A stretch of DNA of 64,000 nucleotides. Origin: Odobenus rosmarus divergens (taxonomy: Eukaryota; Chordata; Mammalia; Carnivora; Odobenidae). Position numbers and translations under genes: made by a program. Of this stretch, positions 46,197 through 59,070 are shown piece by piece; the first letter of the stretch is position 1, and each line of letters starts with the position of its first letter. The DNA is taken from contig NW_004450303.1 in NCBI RefSeq assembly GCF_000321225.1, positions 3,973,426 through 4,037,425 on the forward strand, written 5' to 3'. Under the pieces are notes generated by a model. It was not told where the DNA came from and did no database searches. It worked only from the letters and a program-made list of their open reading frames with translations.

Positions 46197-47640
46197 GATG
46201 TATTTTCTAAAAAGAAGAAAAAAATTCTTCTTCAGGAGAAACACTGGTAATCAAAAATTGGAATAATTCTTCCTTTATGTTACATTTGAAGTTTCAGAAG
46301 CTTCATATAGGAAATGATCATTTTTATTTTCTCTTTCTAAATATATCCAGAATATTCTCTGGTGTTGCACGTGGAGGCAAAACAACTTTCCAGTGCATCC
46401 AATCTACACATCTGCAGAGGTTCATTATTCAATAGATGGAGAAATTTTAATAAAATTTTATACTTGGACAAAAAAAGTCACTTTGGATAATTACTTTGCA
46501 TTATGTAAGCAATACATTCAATAAAATGTTCATGTTCCTACTCCTGCTGAGTTTTGCTATGACTTGGCCAGTCAATAAAAAGAAGAAGGATTGAAACATT
46601 CATATATAATCAGTTCCCATCAGCTTGACCTCAGTTAACCCAAATCATGTCATCTGAATTCACCCCACCTGGGGGGCAGTGGGTAAGGATGGCAACATAA
46701 GAGGTTTTGACGCAATTTCAAACAATCTGAAGTTAGAATCTAAATGAAACATTATGTATGCCAGCCATACCTTCTATATTGGCCTTGGTTCCATTATCTG
46801 GAAAAGAATGGAATGGTATTTCAATAATTTCCAGTTGTTTCATGGTTTTCTAATTTGTTGTATAGGGTATAAAGGGCAATTTGTTACAAAAAGTGGGATG
46901 ATTACTTTGCCTTAAGGAGAGGGGAGGTAAGATTTACAGGAGCATCTGATTATATTTAGAATTCACAAATTTTAGTCAAGACAATAGATTACAGTTGTTT
47001 ATTAAAAGATTTTTTTTCAATTTGTTTTAGTGTTCTTGAATATTCCATTTAGTGGGATAATATACTAGTCTCAATAAGAATATGATTTTGGCTTCTAATC
47101 AGGTCAACTTATGAAAATTCAAGGCAAAAGATCTTCCATTCACACATGCCAACCTTTGGAAAGAAAAAATCCATAGACATGCTCTTCTTTCAGTGGAAGT
47201 GTGAGCTGTGGAAGGAGATTAAAAGCATGTGAATGTTAGCATAGATTACAGCCATGGCAATTGGTTTATTGAACATTTTTCAATTTTCCCTGTTTCAATA
47301 AACTTAAATTTGATGGCAGAAATCAATCAGAAGACATGGTCTAAGAGAAGTCACCATTCCACATTCATACCAGAGGGAAGTCACCTGTCTTAGAGAGTGT
47401 ACTACCATCAGCATGGGGTCTGGGAAACAGGGACAAACATACTACTTCTGTTTTTGTTCATTTTTTTATCCAAATAAGAGCATGAATGATCATGTATGAG
47501 TACTTTATACAGGTTGCCTATCCGGGTTACTTTGGAGGTAAAATTTGGAAGTCAATGAGATTTGCTATTTCTGACAGGTTAGAATTTGCAGTGAGCCATG
47601 TTTCAGGGGTACCATGAAAACTATAGTGATTTTAAGAATT
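46197..47640. other. Unassigned, apparently repeat-poor DNA
   Basis: About 1.4 kb without any recognised repeat, of mixed composition. Contains no convincing reading frame. A candidate for comparison with other mammals. Confidence 0.45.
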
Positions 47641-47651
47641 CTGACCCAAAG

Positions 47652-47857
47652 GGGTGCCTGGGTGGCTCAGTTGGCTAAGTGCCTGACTCTTGGTTTCAGC
47701 TCAGGTCATGATCTCAGTATCCTGAGATCAAGCCCTGCATGGGGCTTGGAATGTGCTTGAGGTTTTCTCCCTCTCCCCGTACACCTCCCCCTGATCACTC
47801 TCTCTCTTTCTCTCTCTCTAAAATAAAATAAATAAATAAAATCTAAAAAAAAATACT
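47652..47857 (+). mobile_element. Can-SINE, older subtype
   Basis: Marker text 'ctgactcttggtttcagctc' and 'gcttgaggttttctccctct'. TSD tctgacccaaag before 47652 and at 47857-47868. Confidence 0.93.
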
Positions 47858-48294
47858 CTGACCCAAAGGAAGTGACCACAATGAAAATGATATTGCTGAG
47901 GATACCAAAATCAATTAAAATTAACCCTTAGAAGAAAGGCCAATCCCAGAAAGGCTTTTGATGCCACTTGTCTGACAATCAGGAGGATGCAACTTTTGAT
48001 GAAATGGCTTGTCTTGCAGGTATTCATGATCTCCCAGTTGTCTGATCATAAGCATTACCAAAGGTGCATGTTACAATACATGCTAAAATCCATGTCCCCA
48101 AACCAGAAACAATGAATCAGATTCCAGATACAGTCCTGTGAATGTGATATTTTAAGAACCAGACTAAATAATTCTTTCACATTTTGAAATTCTTAGGCTT
48201 TTTGAAAAACAATATTCTTCTTTTTTTTTTTTCCCCTTCTAGCACAGTTGTTATACCTATCCATTGAATCACTTAGTTTAAAATAATCAATATC

Positions 48295-48405
48295 CAGACT
48301 GAACGCCAGACCTGTTGAATCACAATCCCTAGCTGTGGATATTGTCTATAAAAAAATTCCCCAGATGACTTTAATATGTAGTCATGTTTGAGAACCACTG
48401 ATTAA
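48295..48405 (+). mobile_element. MER5B-like hAT transposon relic
   Basis: Ends 'catgtttgagaaccactg', the conserved terminal inverted-repeat text of MER5-group non-autonomous hAT (Charlie) elements, preceded by 'ttccccagatgactttaata'. Only part of the element is visible. Confidence 0.6.
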
Positions 48406-48424
48406 ATTGTAGTTATACATAAAT

Positions 48425-48540
48425 GCTTTTCAAATTTTAAAATGCATACAGATCACCTGGGGATCTTGTCAAAATGCATATTCTGATTCTGGTCCGGGTG
48501 AGGCCAGAGATTTTGCATTTCTATTAAAACGGAGCAGTGG
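48425..48540 (+). mobile_element. MER5A-like hAT transposon relic
   Basis: Matches the MER5A order: 'catacagatcacctggggat', 'gtcaaaatgcatattctgat', 'gagattttgcatttctatta'. Immediately follows the preceding MER5-like piece. Confidence 0.7.
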
Positions 48541-48559
48541 CTAATTCTGCTACCTGCCC

Positions 48560-50758
48560 AGAATGGATAAGTAAAATAACAAATTCCAAATTAAAAGGGT
48601 GTTTAATGTGTCAAATAGTTATTTTTTTATATACAAGTCAAACAATATCTGCTACCAGCCAGTGTTGTGTTCCTTTTAGATTCATATTTTAAGTTTGAAC
48701 CATAGTTATCAAGAATGAAAAACACACAAGTCATAAACCAACTGATTGCCATAAAATGTTTTTTATATATACATACCTAGTCTCGCATTTCTATTTTCTT
48801 TCTTAAACTCCTTGTCATAACTTTCTAATTCACTGATACACAGTGGGTGCCCATTTTTCTTGGGTCTAAGTCACTTTTTTTTCTTTGTTTAATTTGGTCT
48901 TCTACGTGCTTTCTTCAAATGCTTTCTTACTAAATGTACTAATTTCCTGCAATCTCCTGTGCTTTGGCTTCCATCCCAAAGCCGTAGTCGCTCCTGGTTT
49001 ATGGCATCCCTTGGTTTAGGAAGCTGAAATGCTTTTAGTATGTCACTGCAAGTGACCGTTCCACAATCAGCGAAGCATGGAAACTGTCTCTTTCTTTCTC
49101 TTCCCTGGGATGATAAATTTTTTGGCTATTGTTGAAATTGTCTTCCCATTGAGATCCACATAGAAGGGTTTGGTCTACCTTCATGTCACTAAAAAATGTT
49201 CTCTATGAAATTTTTATTCATCTGCCATTTATAACAAAATGGTTACTGTAGCAACACTAGAGTTATTATCCACAGCACATACTGTGTAATCAGTATAAAT
49301 AAGAACATTAAATTGATGTTTATATTTCAGGTTAACTCTGATCTACATTTAAAGATCCTGATTTCATAGAAATAATTTGCAAAGGCTTCTTTCAAGATGA
49401 TTTCCACATCATAAGCTCTGGATGATTCAGCTAGGGGAAAAAAGGCTAAGAGCTCATGGCCATTTTTAGTTCCCTGGATAAAAATTGTACAGAAATTAAG
49501 GTATTGCATTTTTTATGGAAAAACACTTTTTGCCCATGTTTTTCATATGCTATGAACATCAACATTAATTTAATGTATAAAATAGGTAATTGATATATGT
49601 TCATCATGGCTTCGACAGGTTTTAATTAGAATGCAAATGAAGGAAAAATACCAGATGTGCACGCTTTTTGAAAATGTTTTTAATTTTTAATTTAATTAAT
49701 TTTTAAAATGTTAAAAACAAGTCAATTTAGTGATGACAACCTGAACATGACATTTTGTGTCTAAATGTCTAAACATCTAAATAAATTTCAACTAAATGGC
49801 TCCAAGCCCTGGAAAAGAAATAATAGAAAATAATTCCATAGTGAGCAGAAGATGGACAAGAATATCTGATCAACTCTTTTCTCATTTTTCTCATGTTTCA
49901 ACGTCCACTTGGCTGGCAACAACTAGGTGGTATTCTATCCGTGAAAAGCATTCACACAATTCAGATGAGATAAAGTAAGAGGAATATAAGAAAATCTTCT
50001 TTTTAAATATAATTTATTTTATTTCCTTTTATCTATATAAGTATGTTTCACCAATAAGTACTGATTATAATTCTTTTATGATATATATTGGAATTCAGTG
50101 CAAATAGTTCATAACTGCATATGAAAGAGAATAAACTTAAGCTTTTACTCTGAAAAATCACCTGGCAAATCAATCCCCTGTCTTTAAACTTTTATTCAAT
50201 AAATATAATCTGCCAAGAGGATATAGTATTATTATTATCAAGTATTCCTTTAAATTGTTATTTATATTTTTAGCCTATAGTGTCTCTACTAAAATATAAT
50301 TTGATATTGTTTGATGGTTCACAGTCACTTCAAAGCTTTGTATTTCATTGTTATCACTATAGGCATCAATTATTATCATGCTACAAATATAGGGTAGTGT
50401 TGAGAGTTCTGGATGATAGAATACTAAAGAGACAAGCTTTATGTTGTACTTTTGAGTGGAGAATGATCCAGTAGGGCATCTTAATCTATGAAACTTCTAG
50501 GAGAAAGACATTCATCCCCACTTTCAAGTTTTATTATCTCAGCCTTGAGAGAAGGTCTTGGGTAAGGGTAAGGCACACAGAATCCCTACGTAAACTATCT
50601 TACAGAGTTGTTAAGATATGTTAATGTTGTGTATAGCTTAAAGACTTTCAGAGGTGTCTACAAAAGGACTATCAATAACAGAATATCTCCTCTTGGGAAT
50701 GAAAGGTCTATTTTCTAGAACTTCTCTTTAGCTTTACCAAAATGAAATGAAACAAAAT

Positions 50759-50792
<34 letters not shown>

Positions 50793-51220
50793 CCCACAAG
50801 TAGGGAAATATTTAAGCCACTACTGTAATAAAATGAACTTTATTATCAGAAAATAATCAGCCACATTTCAAACTTTGGGGAGAAAAATAGGAGCTGTATG
50901 TAACAAGAAAACTTTAATTGAGATGGGGAAGAGAGAAAAATCTAGCTACTTTCTTTGGTAAGATAACTAACTGGTAAAGCACAAATGATGAGGAATCTTA
51001 TTTTGGGCAGCACTAAAGGAAGGAATATATTAAGGAATGGAATTAAGAGAATAGTTAAATTTTGTCACTTTAATTTTTTTTTCAGTAATAAACTTCTCTC
51101 ACTTTGACATAGTAGAGCATCTCAGATAGAAGGCCAGCCAAAGGGCAGGGCTTCTGATAATTTGGTGCTGACTCTATCCTATATTCTACAATAATTTTAT
51201 AATGAGCTATAGCGCATAGG
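48560..51220. other. Unassigned, largely repeat-free DNA
   Basis: About 2.6 kb with few recognised repeats except a CA microsatellite. A 60-codon frame at 49509-49327 (minus) and another at 49796-49978 (plus) have no recognised domain. A weak MIR-like stretch may exist near 50540-50660. Confidence 0.45.
50759..50792. repeat. (CA)n microsatellite
   Basis: About 15 AC units followed by a short interrupted continuation. Confidence 0.95.
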
Positions 51221-51514
51221 TCTTAGCCAACTCAGCCTGCTATAACAAAGTACCACATTCTGGCTTATAGACAATAGAAATTTATTCCACCCAGTTCTGG
51301 AGGCTAGAAGTCCAAAATCAGGTGCCAGCACAGTCAGGTTCTGGTGAGAGCCTTCTTCCAGTTTACAGACTGCTGACTTCTTACTGTATCCTCACATGGT
51401 AGAGAACAGAGAGGAAGCAAGTTTTCTCCAACTCTTATAAGAGTTCCCATTCACAAGGGCTCCACCTTCATGACCTCATCTATATCTTAATCGCCTCCCA
51501 AAGACTCTGTCTTC
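51221..51514 (-). mobile_element. Partial MLT1-type LTR (ERVL-MaLR)
   Basis: Same repeat type as at 19050: 'agcctgctataacaaagtac', 'cagttctggaggctagaagt', 'tgtatcctcacatggtagag', 'gggctccaccttcatgacct', then truncated near 'tcgcctcccaaagactctgt'. Right end missing. Confidence 0.85.
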
Positions 51515-52083
51515 TGGAAAGATGACAGAATCTGAAGCACCAGGATTCTGTCTTCCAATTTAGATAATAATTGCCCTGGTGGAATCTCTCTAATATAACT
51601 ATTTTGGAATTCTAGAATCTGTTGAAGGCTTGCAACTTCCAGGGGAAGTCTCAGACAATAAAGCGTGGTGAATGTGTTCAATTTAATCTCTTAGCTCCAT
51701 GGCAAGCAGCTCTTCATGCATTCCAGAGACAGCTTGCATTCAGCTTGAGGGAAACAAGTTGGGCAGAAAACTCCTTGTTCTCCAAATATTGAGGACCTGT
51801 ATGCTGATTGCTAATTAGTCCTTCTGATGACAGAGATGCATAGCAAGAGATAGTAGCCATTCTTCTTGCTCCTCCCCCATTTTTGCAAGTCCCTAAACCT
51901 CCAGCTGAAGTAATAATACTGAGAGGATTTAAAGGAGCAGCAGTTTCTCCAGCCTACAACAATACAAACAGACAAAAACAAACAAAGCAAACAAATGAAT
52001 AAAAACAAAAATCAACAAAACAGTCAACTCTGGGAAAGAGGAGAATCTGATTTCCAGTTACCATATTATTAGATACAAATGCC
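51515..52083. other. Unassigned DNA
   Basis: No exon or repeat recognised. Contains an A/CAAA-rich stretch near 51958-52020. Confidence 0.45.
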
Positions 52084-52845
52084 CACTTTTAAAAAAAAAT
52101 TCATAAGGCTTACAAAGAAATAAAGTATGGCCTATCAAAGGGAAAAATAAATCAACAGAAACCTTCCCTGACAAAGATCAGATGCCAGTTCTACTAAACA
52201 AAAACTTTAAAACAATTGTCTTAAAGTTGCTCAAAGAACAAGAAAGATGTGAAGAAAGTCAAGAAAACGACTGTATGAAAAAAATGAAAATAACATAAAG
52301 ACTGAAAAAGCCTAAAATGAAGCAACAACAAAAGTCCTGGAGCTAAAAAATTATAAGAACTGAAATTAAAAATTCACAGGCAGACTTGAGCAGCAGAAGA
52401 ATCAGCAAAACTTGAAGATAAAACTATGGGTATTATCAAATCTAAGAAACAAAGAAAAAAGATTAAAGAAAAGTGAGCAAAACCTAAGGGATTCATGGTA
52501 CACCATCAGGCAGACCAACATATGCATTAAGGGTGTTCCAGAAGGAGAAGAGAGAGAGAACGGGGCAGAGAGAATATTTGAAGAAATAATAGCTGAAAAT
52601 ATTTCAAATTTGATGGAATTCATGAATATAAACATCAAAGAAGCTCAAAAAACCCCCAGTAAGATGATCTCAAAAAGACCCACACCAGGACACATTACAA
52701 TCAAATATTTGAAAGACAAAGACAAATAATCTTGAAAGTAGCAAAAGAGAAGTGACTCACCACTTAAAAGGATTCTCAATAAGGTTATCTGCAGATTTTG
52801 TATCAGAAATTTCAGAGAAGAGAGTGGGCCAATATCAACGTATTT
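52084..52845 (+). pseudogene. HAL1/old L1M ORF1 relic
   Basis: Translation of 52412-52729 shows ORF1p-like text of an old L1: 'DSWYTIRQTNICIKGVPEGE', 'ERIFEEIIAENISNLMEFMN' and 'KRPTPGHITIKYLKDKDK', i.e. the end of the coiled coil and the RRM domain. Downstream nucleotides ('ggattctcaataaggttatc') continue into the C-terminal domain. Because only ORF1-type sequence is seen, a HAL1 (half-L1) origin is plausible, but an L1M fragment cannot be excluded. Broken by stops. Confidence 0.75.
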
Positions 52846-52899
52846 GGATCCACACTCCACCCTTCTACTCTTGTACATGGAACTCATTAACATGTATCT

Positions 52900-53200
52900 C
52901 TCTCCTCGGGTCCAACCAATGGTGAGTAGTGGCAATGGAGTGGAGAGAGAAGGGAATAAGGCCAGGTTTTATTCTACTATCTTCTTCCTCTGTGGTATCC
53001 AGGGATGGGAAGATCCTTCTACATGGTTCTCTCTCCATAGTAATAACCGTCTCCAGCCCTGGACCCTTTAGGACTGAGTCTCAGGGTAATGCACTATTCC
53101 TTATAGTTTTCTACACTTTTGTAAATAATCCTTTCATTAACCCAAATGACCTAGTTGGATTATGCCATCTATTTCCAGGCAGGACACCAATGGATAAATT
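52900..53200. other. Possible old LTR-like repeat
   Basis: Text such as 'cacttttgtaaataatcctt', 'gacctagttggattatgcca' and 'ctatttccaggcaggacacc' resembles the end of an ancient mammalian interspersed repeat whose family I cannot name. Confidence 0.35.
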
Positions 53201-54338
53201 CATTCTTATTATTATTCAGAAGGTATATTCCAGTTATTAAAGTTTATTTATACATCATTTAATTGGCTATAAAATATTTCATGGGATTTGTACCATAGTT
53301 TTCTCTATTTCCCCTCTGAGACACTTAAGTAGTTTCCAGTTTTTTAAATCATAAATAATTCAATGATCAACTTATTTGTGCCTAAAGCTTATACTTAGAT
53401 TAGTTTCCTTTGATTTAATTCTCACATTAAATCTGCCAGGTAAAAGAGTATAAATAAAGGTACTTAGCTCAAATTGCCAAATTGCTTTTCCATATGTTGT
53501 GGTAATTTATATTTCCAATGAACAGCATTAAAACACTGGTTTTCTAGGGTTATTGACTGTTTAGAGCATTATTGTAATAAAAATATAGCATTTATATCAC
53601 CCTATATCTTTTATAAATTATTTGTCTCTTTATGCAAAAAATAACTAAACTTACTGAAAGATATGTAGATAACAAATATCTTCCTAATAGAGGGGACATG
53701 AGCCGCTTAAGCTCACTTGAATAAATCATGGAAGGGTAGGATATGTGTCGAGGAAGCTGCCATCTTCCACCTTGTTGCTGCTCCTTGGGTCTAGCCAATT
53801 AATAACCTACCCAGAACATCCCCTTATATGGAGGCTGAGTGCTGAGCTATTGCTCAGGTCCAGACATAAAAATTACCTCTAGCAATGTGGTCTTTTCTGA
53901 CTTAGATTAGAGCGGTTTCAAATGAGCAGCTGGAATGAACAACTACTGTTATTTAAAGGATTTGTGAAGATGGGAATTGAGAGAAAAAAATGTAGATAAC
54001 TTTTAAGTAATTTATAAAATGACTCGGTATTAAAGAAAACTGTAGAGCCAAGAAAAATTTTAAAGTGAGAGATACTACCGCTTATTTGAATGCTGTCAGT
54101 GTTCTAATAAGGAGGAAAAAAATACTGATGATGCAAGAAATGGAGAACCCTAGGAGTGCAGCCATTGAGTGGATCTGTGATGAAATCAAGTGAACACAGG
54201 CAGTTCATCTACAGGGATGAAAAAGAAGGTAGAAAAAATATGGATGCCAGTAGGTAGATTTACTGGTGAGACAATGGAAATTTTCTGCTCTTCATGTACA
54301 TGTTCTTAGTGATTACGTGTAAGAAACAAAAACAAACA
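53201..54338. other. Unassigned DNA
   Basis: No gene recognised. 53690-53870 is less AT-rich but uninterpretable. Confidence 0.45.
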
Positions 54339-54592
54339 AGCAAGGAAAAAGAAGAGAGAGAGAGAAAGAAACCAAGAAAAAGACTCTTAACTATGGAGAA
54401 CAAAGTGATGGTTCCCAGAGGGGAGGTGGGTGGGGGGATGGGTGAAAGAGGTGATGAGGATTAAGGAGGGCACTTGTTGTGATGAGCACTGAGTAATGTA
54501 TAGAATTTTTGAATCACTATATGTACATCTGAAACTAATATAACACTCTATGTTACCTATGCTGGAATTAAAATTAAAAACAACTTTTAAAA
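54339..54592 (+). mobile_element. LINE-1 3'UTR fragment
   Basis: Contains 'gactcttaactatggagaac', a G-rich stretch (54419-54443), 'gagcactgagtaatgtatag' and 'gaaactaatataacactcta', then an A-rich end. Matches the 3'UTR type of the L1 at 37432-39310. TSD not resolved. Confidence 0.85.
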
Positions 54593-55020
54593 AATGGGTT
54601 CATCAACTGAGTATTTGGAGAGAGTAGGTCTAAGGAATTTATGGACATATTCCTCAAGAAGATAATCAGACACAGCAAAACAGAGATATCAGTGAAGAAA
54701 GCAAAGACAAGCATGAGGTCACAACCAAGAAAAAGCCATCCAGTGAGAAAAACACTGGAAAATCTCAGGAATTCTCACTAGATAATGGGGATGATATATC
54801 TGGAATATAAACAATATTTGGGAAGTTTGCAATGGTTTTCATTTGAAACATTTGGACTGTTGGAAGTTTTAAATTTTCATAAGTATAAATTTGTTATTTG
54901 AAACTTATGGCGAGGGAGAAAATCCCTTTATCTTTGTTCAAAGGTAATTAAACATATTACTGATTGCACTTTTTCAGTATTAACAGTGATATTATACAGT
55001 AATTATGGGGAAATCCAGTC
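54593..55020. other. Unassigned DNA
   Basis: Nothing recognisable. Confidence 0.5.
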
Positions 55021-55036
55021 AAAAAATGTTAAACCT

Positions 55037-55252
55037 GGGGCACTTGGTGGCTCAGTCAGTTGAGCATTCGACTCGATTTCAGCTCAAGCCATGGTCTCAG
55101 GGTTGTGAGATGGAGCCCCACGTCTGGCTCCTCGCTCAGTGCGGAGTCTGTTTGAGATCCTCTCCTTCTGCCCCTCCTCCCCCTCTCGTGCACTCTCCCT
55201 CAGTAAATTAATTAATTAGCTAATTAATTAAAATAAATAAATAAAATCTTTA
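55037..55252 (+). mobile_element. Can-SINE, older subtype
   Basis: Head 'gggcacttggtggctcagtc' with 'gactcgatttcagctcaagc' and an extended ATTA-rich tail. Approximate TSD aaaaaatgtt(t)aac on both sides (55021 and 55253 regions). Confidence 0.9.
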
Positions 55253-56529
55253 AAAAAATGTTTAACTGCTTTTCCAGACATGATGATTTTAGCATATTTT
55301 CTTTTTCTTTCTTTTCTATAGTGAAAAGATTCCCACTCTCTAGTTGATCAGCATACGTTAGCATATTTTCAATTACTGTCTGTATGTTAATGTGGAAATG
55401 ACAAAAAAAGTTAATTAAAAATAAGACTGCTATTTATATTAACATTCCCTGTTTTCCAAATACCATGGGTCTTGTGCATAGTTTTGACAAATCTTGGATT
55501 TACTAGGTTATTCATTTCCCTGTTTTTAGGTTTTAGAGAAGTAGAGTGTTTTTACGGTTTTTATGATAGATAAATGTTACCACAAATAAAAAAAATATTT
55601 GCAATAGTATAAAAGACAAAAATAAAGAGATTTATTTTATGTGGTTTCTTTCCTCATGTAATATGAAAATATATTTATTGCTTGTCATTTTACAGGTTGA
55701 TAAATCAAAGATGATAAAATATTCAAACATTCAGATATGGAAATGATCTTATGAAGTTTGGGATGATTCACTAATTTGAAGTATATACAAGTCATACTTA
55801 AATAAAATAACCAAATATTGTAATTTTCTTCAATCCAACAATATATGTGATAAAATAACCTGAATATGCAATGCTTAAAAAAAAAAAATTTTCCCCCCTT
55901 GGATTTGGCAAAAAGTGAACCAATTCCTTAACTTTTCAAACTGAATAATCGGTATCCTCGTTAGTTGTTTTGAAATACCTCACTAACTGAGTATATCTAC
56001 TTAATTTTCTGTGCTTCATACCAGATAATTGTTTGTTTCCCTCTATTTTCAAAATAAAAAAATAAAGACTGCTTACAATGCAATGCATGCAGATACTTAT
56101 AATGATGAATTAGAAAATTAAATGTTCAAGATAAGTAGTGGGGTTGTGCAAACCAGGCATGTGAAATATATTCCCCATCCCTTACTGGTATGTGGTACTA
56201 TATAACAGGGCTCTGGTCAGTGAAAGACATATGGCACTTCAGGCTTGACCCCCAACCTCATGCAACCCCCTCATCATCTTCATTCATATATTAGTTCAAT
56301 AAAATCTAGCAAAACTCTTAGACTTTAGGGGTCAATGAAGCCACTAGATGAAAGGAGCCTGGATTCTCTGAAAATCTATGTGGTCCAGATAGTTCCCTAT
56401 CCCACCAAGCAATCACACTGAATTGTGAAATGAGGGAGAAATAGTACTTTGTTATTTTAATCTACCAATATTTTTAGGTCATTGGTTACAGCAGCCAACA
56501 TTATTCCACCTTGACCCAGATACACTTGA
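55253..56529. other. Unassigned AT-rich DNA
   Basis: No exon recognised. 56160-56330 is a less AT-rich block that may be an unplaced old repeat. Confidence 0.45.
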
Positions 56530-56700
56530 GTATAAATTCTGTTTACACTTCTGTGTCTTTAATCAAGAAACTTAATTTTTGAGGCTTTTCTGTCACCTGT
56601 AAAACTTTGATAATGATACCTATTTGAGATTATTATAAATAAGTGAGATGCTTTCTACAATGCCTGTCAAGCAGTAGGACTGATATTTGGCATTTATTAT
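56530..56700 (+). mobile_element. MIR SINE relic
   Basis: Shows 'tgtctttaatcaagaaactt', 'tctgtcacctgtaaaacttt', 'gataatgatacctatttgag' and a later 'atgctttctacaatgcctgt', collinear with the MIR 3' half. Confidence 0.65.
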
Positions 56701-56718
56701 TATGAAATATGGTAGCTA

Positions 56719-56924
56719 GGGCGCCTGGGTGGCTCAGCTGGTTAAGCAACAGCCTTCAGCTCAGGTCATGATCCTGGAGTCCCTGGATCGAGTCCCGCAT
56801 CAGGCTCCCTGCTCGGCAGGGAGTCTGCTTCTCCCTCTGACCCTCCTCCCTCTCATGTGCTCTCTCTCTCTCTCATTCTCTCTGTCTCAAATAAATAAAT
56901 AAAATCTTTAAAAAAAAAAGAAAA
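56719..56924 (+). mobile_element. Can-SINE (SINEC)
   Basis: Well preserved, starting gggcgcctgggtggctcagc. TSD gaaatatggtagcta at 56704-56718 and 56925-56939. Confidence 0.96.
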
Positions 56925-57059
56925 GAAATATGGTAGCTAAATTAATCTTTTAAATATTCTATTTTTCTTACCACGGTGATTAACACATTTCTAAAATTAA
57001 TTATTCACTTCCTTATCATAATAAGCAGATTATACTGGAAATATTTAAACCTCTCTTAG

Positions 57060-57395
57060 AGAAAGACAATTATCATATGGTTTCACTCATATGTGCAACA
57101 TAAGGAATAGCACGGAGGACCAAAGGGGAAGGGAGGGAAAACTGAAGGGGGAGAAATCAGAGAGGGAGATGAACCATGAGAGACTACGGACCCGGGAAAC
57201 AAACTGAGGGTTTCAGAGCGGAGGGGGGTGGGGAGATGGGGTAACAGGGTGATGGGCATTAAGGAGAGCATGTGTTGTGGTGAGTATAACATGGGTGTTA
57301 TACGCAACTAATGAATCATGAACACTTCATCAAAAACTAATGATGTACTATACAGTGGCTAACTGAACATATTAAAAAATAAAATAAATAAATAC
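57060..57395 (+). mobile_element. LINE-1 3'UTR fragment (second 3'UTR type)
   Basis: A 5'-truncated insertion holding only the end of ORF2/3'UTR: 'agaaagacaattatcatatg', 'accatgagagactacggacc', a G-rich stretch and 'catcaaaaactaatgatgta', ending in an AAAT tail. TSD acctctcttag at 57049-57059 and 57396-57406. It supplies the reference for the second module in the composite L1 ends. Confidence 0.92.
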
Positions 57396-57477
57396 ACCTC
57401 TCTTAGGGAAGTTGGTTTCTCATAATCAACATCAATTGGAACTAGTGACTTCAGAGTCTTCCCTGGGACTCACGTTT

Positions 57478-59070
57478 TCCTTTTGGGTATTATTGACATA
57501 TAATATTGTGTTCAGCTGTACAGCATAATGATTCAATATTTTTATTTATTGTGAAATACTCATCATGATAAGTCCAGGTAACATCCATCACCATACATAT
57601 ATACAATATCTTCTTGTGATGAAAACTTGTATTTACTTTCAACAACTTTCAAATATGCACTATAGTATCATTAACTACAGTCATCATGCCGTACATTACA
57701 TCCCCAGGACATTTATTTTATAGCTGGCAGTTTGTACTTTTTAACCCCCTTTACCCATTTTGCCCACCTCCAGCCTCCTACCTTTGACAACCACCAATCT
57801 ATTCTCTGTATCCAAGAGCTCCATTATTTTGGTTTGTATGTTTGTTTTTGTTTCCAATTCCATATATAAGTGACATCAAACCAAATTTGCCTTTTTCTGA
57901 TATATTTCACTTAGCATAATGCCATCAAGGTCTATCCATATTGTCACAATTGCAAGATTTCATTTTTTAAGCCTGACTAGTCTTCCATGTTATATATAAA
58001 ATTTATCAGTGGACACATGTTGCTTCTATATCTTGGCTATTGTAAATAATGCTGCAATGAGCATGAAGGTACATATATCTCGAGTTAGTATTTTGTTTTC
58101 TTCAGATAAATATCCAGAAGTAAAATTGCTGGACCATATGGGGTAGTCCTATTTTTAATTTTTTCAGGAAACTTCACACTTTTCCATAATGTCTGTACCA
58201 ACTTACATTCCCACTAACAGTGCACAAGGATTCCCTTTTCTCCACATCTTTACCAACACATTATTTCTTGTCCTTCTAATAATATCCATTCTAACAGGTG
58301 TGAAGTTATATCTCATTGTGGTTTTGATTTGCATTTCCCTGATGATGTCAATGTTGACAACTTTTCATACGCCTTTTGGCCAATAGTCTCTCTTCTTTGG
58401 AAAAATGTCTATTCAGACCCTCTGTCAATTTTTTAATTGGTTTGTTTTTGTGCTATTGAGTTGTATGAGTTCTTTTTATGTTTAGGATATTAACCTCTAA
58501 TCAGATAAATGATTTGCAAATATTTTCTCCCATTCAGTAGGTTGCATCTTCTTTTTATCAATGGTTTCTTTTGCGTGCAAAAAGCTTTTTCGTTTGATGT
58601 AGTCTCATTTGTTTATTTTTGCTTCTGTTGCTTTTTCTTTTGGTGTCAAATCCAAAAACTCATAGCGAAGACTGGTATAAAGAAACTTGCTGCCTATGTT
58701 TTCTTCTAGGAGTTTTATGGTTTCAGGTCTATGTTCAAGTCTTTGATATATTTTTAGTTAATTTTTGTGTATGGCATAAAATGGTCCAGTTCAGTTCTTT
58801 TGCATGTGGCTGTCCAGTATTTCCAACAACACTTGTTGAAAACACTAACCTTTCCTCATTGTATATTCTTGGCTCTCTGTCAATGATTAATTCACCATAA
58901 AGTTTCTGAGCTTATTTCTGGGCTCTTTATTCTGCTCCATTGATCTGTCTGTTTTTGTGCCAATACCATACTATTTTGATTACTATAGTTTGGTAATATA
59001 GTTTCAAACCAGAAATCATGATGCCTCCATTTTTGTTCTTCTTCCTCAAGATTGCTTTGGATATTCAATG
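57478..59070 (-). mobile_element. Old LINE-1 (L1MA-like) 3' portion
   Basis: Antisense from the 3'UTR ('gggtattattgacatataat') through the ORF2 C-terminus ('atatccagaagtaaaattgc', 'gattttgatttgcatttccc') to 'gatgcctccatttttgttct' and about 59070. Many small indels; no frame survives. Confidence 0.88.

Noticed and set aside
49327..49978. Two 60-codon frames that might be exons (minus 49509-49327 and plus 49796-49978)
   Set aside because: A possible donor-like gtaaga follows the plus-strand frame, but there is no acceptor, no family match and no second exon.
50524..50670. Possible MIR relic
   Set aside because: Only scattered similarity to the MIR 3' half; too weak to list as a feature.
19050..51514. 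A provirus with LTRs at 19050-19388 and 51221-51514
   Set aside because: Both are MLT1 LTRs in the same orientation, but 32 kb of unrelated DNA lies between and the second is truncated; they are separate solo or partial LTRs.
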